Source: Candidatus Palibaumannia cicadellinicola (GTDB taxonomy: Bacteria; Pseudomonadota; Gammaproteobacteria; Enterobacterales; Enterobacteriaceae). Taken from it: 10,800 bases of DNA. The DNA lies in NCBI RefSeq assembly GCF_002855795.1, contig NZ_NJPO01000061.1, positions 1-10,800 of the forward strand, in the 5' to 3' direction. This document shows positions 8,549 through 10,800 of the stretch, in pieces. Each line of letters begins with the position of its first letter. The stretch's first letter is position 1. The position numbers and the translations under genes are program-made. A model generated the notes under the pieces. It did no database searches, was not told the origin of the DNA, and was given only the letters and a program-made list of their open reading frames with translations.

Positions 8549-9168
8549 TGACCGGCCGCTACCAGCAACCTAATGATGACAATGTTGTTTGGCACATGCA
8601 TCCGGTACAGCGTGCGGACCGAGAACGACTACATAAGCACCGTAGTGCAGTATTGTGGTTCACTGGTCTGTCCGGCGCAGGTAAATCTACGCTGGCAAGC
8701 GCGCTAGAACAAACGCTGTATAGCAAGGGGGTAAGTACTTACCTGCTTGATGGTGATAATGTACGTCATGGTCTCTGTCGCGATCTAGGCTTCAGCGATG
8801 ATGACCGGCGCGAGAATATCCGCCGGGTTGGCGAGGTAGCTAGGCTGATGCTAGATGCAGGACTCATAGTACTAAGTGCTTTAATTTCACCTCACTGTAG
8901 GGAGCGGCAGATGGTACGTGATATGCTACCAGTAGGTAGATTTATCGAAGTTTTCGTAGATACCCCATTAACTATTTGTCAAGCACGTGATCCTAAAGGG
9001 TTGTATAATCAAGTACGACGCGGTAAATTACACAATTTTACCGGTATAGATTCTATTTATCAGCCACCGCAGCAACCAGAGATACATCTAAATGGCACAC
9101 AATTAATAACAGAGTTAACAACTAGATTATTAGAACTGCTCAATGAACGCATAATTATTAACTTATGA
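8548..9168 (+). CDS. cysC: adenylylsulfate (APS) kinase
   Basis: CysC phosphorylates APS at the 3' position to give PAPS, the substrate of CysH. It has 206 residues (E. coli 201), with a few extra at the N-terminus. The P-loop GLSGAGKST lies at 40-48, the APS-binding DGDNVRHGL at 68-76, IRRVGEVA at 91-98, and the ISPH motif with the phospho-acceptor-type serine at 114. DPKGLY and NFTGID near the C-terminus are intact. In ISPHCRERQ, the basic residue usual after ISPH is Cys, with Arg one position later, a small deviation next to the active site. The gene starts on the cysN stop codon behind a strong Shine-Dalgarno and appears to end the cysG-cysDNC transcription unit. Confidence 0.96.
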   Translation: MTGRYQQPNDDNVVWHMHPVQRADRERLHKHRSAVLWFTGLSGAGKSTLASALEQTLYSKGVSTYLLDGDNVRHGLCRDLGFSDDDRRENIRRVGEVARLMLDAGLIVLSALISPHCRERQMVRDMLPVGRFIEVFVDTPLTICQARDPKGLYNQVRRGKLHNFTGIDSIYQPPQQPEIHLNGTQLITELTTRLLELLNERIIINL

Positions 9169-9358
9169 TTATTATGTATGATGCATTTTAAATCTTAACT
9201 ATTGCTGGGTCCCAGAACAAATATTATCACTAAAAGTAGTAAGATAGCCAAACATTTTGGGCCGCTATTTGTCGCATGTATGGAGCTGCCTAGCTGCAAA
9301 TGATATTATCAGAAGATTAATGTGACTGGTTTCCATAGGTTAAATGGGAGGCCGGAAA
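9169..9358 (+). other. non-coding gap between cysC and ftsB
   Basis: No gene is recognised. In E. coli the small membrane-protein gene ygbE lies here, and I see no readable remnant of it. The gap holds a DNA palindrome CTGGG-T-CCCAG (9205-9215), whose loop is too small for an RNA hairpin. It also holds two AT-rich TATTAT words (9222-9227 and 9304-9309) that could be -10 boxes but lack matching -35 elements. A promoter for ftsB-ispDF is expected here but is not convincingly visible. Confidence 0.5.
9346..9351 (+). promoter_or_regulatory. ribosome binding site of ftsB
   Basis: GGGAGG with a 7-nt spacer to the ATG at 9359. It decides against the ATG at 9344, which would place this site inside the gene. 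Confidence 0.75.
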
Positions 9359-9670
9359 ATGAATAAATTAGCGCTGCTACTATTAGTGCTTTTTATCTGG
9401 CTACAATATTCTCTTTGGCTGGGTAAGAACGGTATCATTAATCTAGTTCGCATTAATAGTAATATCGTTACGGAAAACAACAATAACGCTAAACTGAAGA
9501 CGCGTAATGCTCAGCTATTTGCTGAAGTTTATGATTTAAATGATGGCCAAGATGCGATAGAAGAACGCTCACGTAATGAGCTAGATATGATTAAGCCTGG
9601 CGAGACTTTCTATCGGTTAGTGCCAAGACTACAACCAACAACCGATGGCACAATCCCAAAGAGAAAATAA
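9359..9670 (+). CDS. ftsB: cell division protein FtsB
   Basis: FtsB is a small bitopic inner-membrane protein. With FtsL and FtsQ it forms the FtsQLB complex that activates septal peptidoglycan synthesis. From ATG 9359 it is 103 residues, the E. coli length. Residues 3-20 are a hydrophobic membrane segment ([18 protein letters not shown]), followed by GKNGI and a periplasmic coiled-coil region with [15 protein letters not shown], then [18 protein letters not shown], a family hallmark. The in-frame ATG at 9344 would add five residues and is rejected because the Shine-Dalgarno falls after it. ispD follows three bases after the stop, the same neighbour order as in E. coli. Confidence 0.95.
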   Translation: MNKLALLLLVLFIWLQYSLWLGKNGIINLVRINSNIVTENNNNAKLKTRNAQLFAEVYDLNDGQDAIEERSRNELDMIKPGETFYRLVPRLQPTTDGTIPKRK

Positions 9671-9673
9671 ATT

Positions 9674-10366
9674 ATGACCTTACCTAATGTAGTAGCAATT
9701 TTGCCTGCTGCAGGAATAGGTCGCCGTATGCAAAACCCATTGCCAAAGCAATATCTCACTATTGGCGAAAACACCCTGCTAGAACTTGCAATATACGCGT
9801 TATTACGTCAGCCTTGCATCCGTCAAGTGATTGTTGCCATCAGTCCCGACGACCGGTGGTTTTATCAGTTGCCGGTTGCCTATGAACAGCGGGTAAGAGC
9901 TGTTACGGGTGGTAGCGAACGGTCCCATTCGGTAATGGTAGCACTACACCATGTAAAGCGGGCATCCTGGGTACTAGTTCACGATGCGGTACGCCCATGC
10001 TTACATCAGGACGATCTGCTATGCCTGCTCACTGTTACAGCACGTTCTACAGTGGGAGGTATCTTAGCAACGCCAGTGCGCGATACTATGAAGCGTGCCT
10101 GCAACGGCACGGAAACGATAGCTCACACTGTAGAGCGGACGGATTTGTGGCATGCGCTAACACCACAGTTATTCATGCTGGAATTACTGAAAAGTTGTCT
10201 GAATCGAGCGCTAAAAGAAGGAGTAACCTTGACTGATGAGTCTTCGGCACTAGAGTATTGCGGATACCAGCCTTTATTAGTGCCTGGTAGAGCGGATAAT
10301 ATCAAAGTGACTTGGCCAGAAGATCTGTTGCTGGCAAGTTTTTATTTATCTCAATTAGCTTACTAA
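9674..10366 (+). CDS. ispD: 2-C-methyl-D-erythritol 4-phosphate cytidylyltransferase
   Basis: IspD makes CDP-methylerythritol from MEP and CTP, the third step of the MEP isoprenoid pathway. It has 230 residues (E. coli 236); the C-terminus is slightly short. The CTP-binding loop [18 protein letters not shown] holds Arg18 and Lys25, matching E. coli Arg20 and Lys27. VLVHDA (Mg/CMP site), [25 protein letters not shown] and DNIKVT with the conserved lysine are present. In [10 protein letters not shown] the Trp replaces the Arg of E. coli, at a position that varies in the family. It starts three bases after ftsB and is followed by ispF after 12 nt, so the three are probably co-transcribed. Confidence 0.96.
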   Translation: MTLPNVVAILPAAGIGRRMQNPLPKQYLTIGENTLLELAIYALLRQPCIRQVIVAISPDDRWFYQLPVAYEQRVRAVTGGSERSHSVMVALHHVKRASWVLVHDAVRPCLHQDDLLCLLTVTARSTVGGILATPVRDTMKRACNGTETIAHTVERTDLWHALTPQLFMLELLKSCLNRALKEGVTLTDESSALEYCGYQPLLVPGRADNIKVTWPEDLLLASFYLSQLAY

Positions 10367-10378
10367 AAGAGAGTGTCA

Positions 10379-10800
10379 ATGCGTATCGGTCATGGTTTTG
10401 ATGTTCATCAATTCGGCGGAGAAAGCAAGCTTATTATAGGGGGTGTCCACATTCCCTTTCCGCAAGGGTTACGATCCCATTCTGATGGTGACGTTGCGCT
10501 ACACGCTGCTACTGACGCCTTACTTGGCGCCGCAGCACTAGGCGATATCGGTCAACTATTCCCAGATACAGATCCAATATTCAGGGGTGCTGATAGCCGT
10601 AAGTTACTGCGCTACGCCTGGCGACGTATTATTGCTAAAAACTACCGTCTTGGTAATTTAGATATCACGCTGATTGCCCAGTATCCTAAAATATCTCCGT
10701 ATATTCAGCAAATGCGTCTCTATCTGGCAGAAGATCTCCATTGTCACATAGATGATATCAATGTGAAAGCTACCACCACCGAACAGTTGGGATTCACGGG
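10379..10800 (+). CDS. ispF: 2-C-methyl-D-erythritol 2,4-cyclodiphosphate synthase, 3' end outside window
   Basis: IspF cyclises CDP-ME 2-phosphate to MEcPP and releases CMP, two steps after IspD in the MEP pathway; it works as a homotrimer. The first 140 codons are present, of about 159. It begins [10 protein letters not shown] with the metal ligands Asp8 and His10. His34 (in SHSDGD) and His42 are in place, followed by [28 protein letters not shown] and [14 protein letters not shown], where the window ends. An AGAGAG-type ribosome binding site lies upstream of the ATG. The frame is intact as far as it can be read. Confidence 0.95.
   Translation, partial: MRIGHGFDVHQFGGESKLIIGGVHIPFPQGLRSHSDGDVALHAATDALLGAAALGDIGQLFPDTDPIFRGADSRKLLRYAWRRIIAKNYRLGNLDITLIAQYPKISPYIQQMRLYLAEDLHCHIDDINVKATTTEQLGFT

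Noticed and set aside
9344..9358. ATG at 9344 as the ftsB start
   Set aside because: The strong GGGAGG at 9346-9351 would lie inside the gene. The downstream ATG gives the 103-residue family length and an N-terminus that matches.
9997..10236. Second + strand open frame inside ispD
   Set aside because: It overlaps the conserved IspD core in another frame and shows no recognisable motif.

Overview
The window looks like a chromosomal segment of a gammaproteobacterium of the Enterobacterales. Every recognised protein aligns almost end to end, in my recollection, with its E. coli counterpart. The gene order cysJIH, cysG, cysDNC, ftsB, ispD, ispF is a shortened version of the enteric cys/isp neighbourhood. 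G+C is low to mid 40s percent by eye (not computed). CTA and GTA codons and the tetranucleotide CTAG are frequent, there are several A7-A8 tracts, and genes that lie inside this interval in E. coli are missing (CRISPR-cas/iap between cysH and cysD, ygbE between cysC and ftsB). I infer a lineage with a reducing genome, such as an insect endosymbiont of the Sodalis-allied kind. The species cannot be named from this window. Layout: 1-96 is the 3' end of an unrecognised gene. 97-355 is non-coding and should hold the cysJ promoter. 356-4610 carries cysJ, cysI and cysH. 4611-4756 holds an 11-bp perfect inverted repeat and a TATAAT box. 4757-7105 is one uninterrupted reading frame that joins cysG to cysD. 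7118-9168 is cysN and cysC. 9169-9358 is non-coding. 9359 onward is ftsB, ispD and the first ~140 codons of ispF, cut by the window end. All genes are on the + strand. How the genes work together: CysDN (ATP sulfurylase) and CysC (APS kinase) turn sulfate into PAPS, CysH reduces PAPS to sulfite, and CysJI reduces sulfite to sulfide with NADPH. CysG makes the siroheme that CysI needs. The whole sulfate-to-sulfide route plus its dedicated cofactor enzyme is therefore packed into under 9 kb. This would fit a symbiont that supplies reduced sulfur or cysteine to its host (inference). ftsB belongs to division, and ispD/ispF to the MEP isoprenoid pathway. The most interesting point is the cysG-cysD junction. 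A run of seven A at 6149-6155 puts the end of cysG out of its expected frame, and the frame stays open into cysD. Reading with one A fewer gives a CysG tail ending VVNLV and a TAA that overlaps the cysD Shine-Dalgarno. This points to a one-base poly(A) indel that created a 782-aa CysG-CysD fusion frame. It could be a real fusion, a lesion rescued by transcriptional slippage, or a homopolymer sequencing error.
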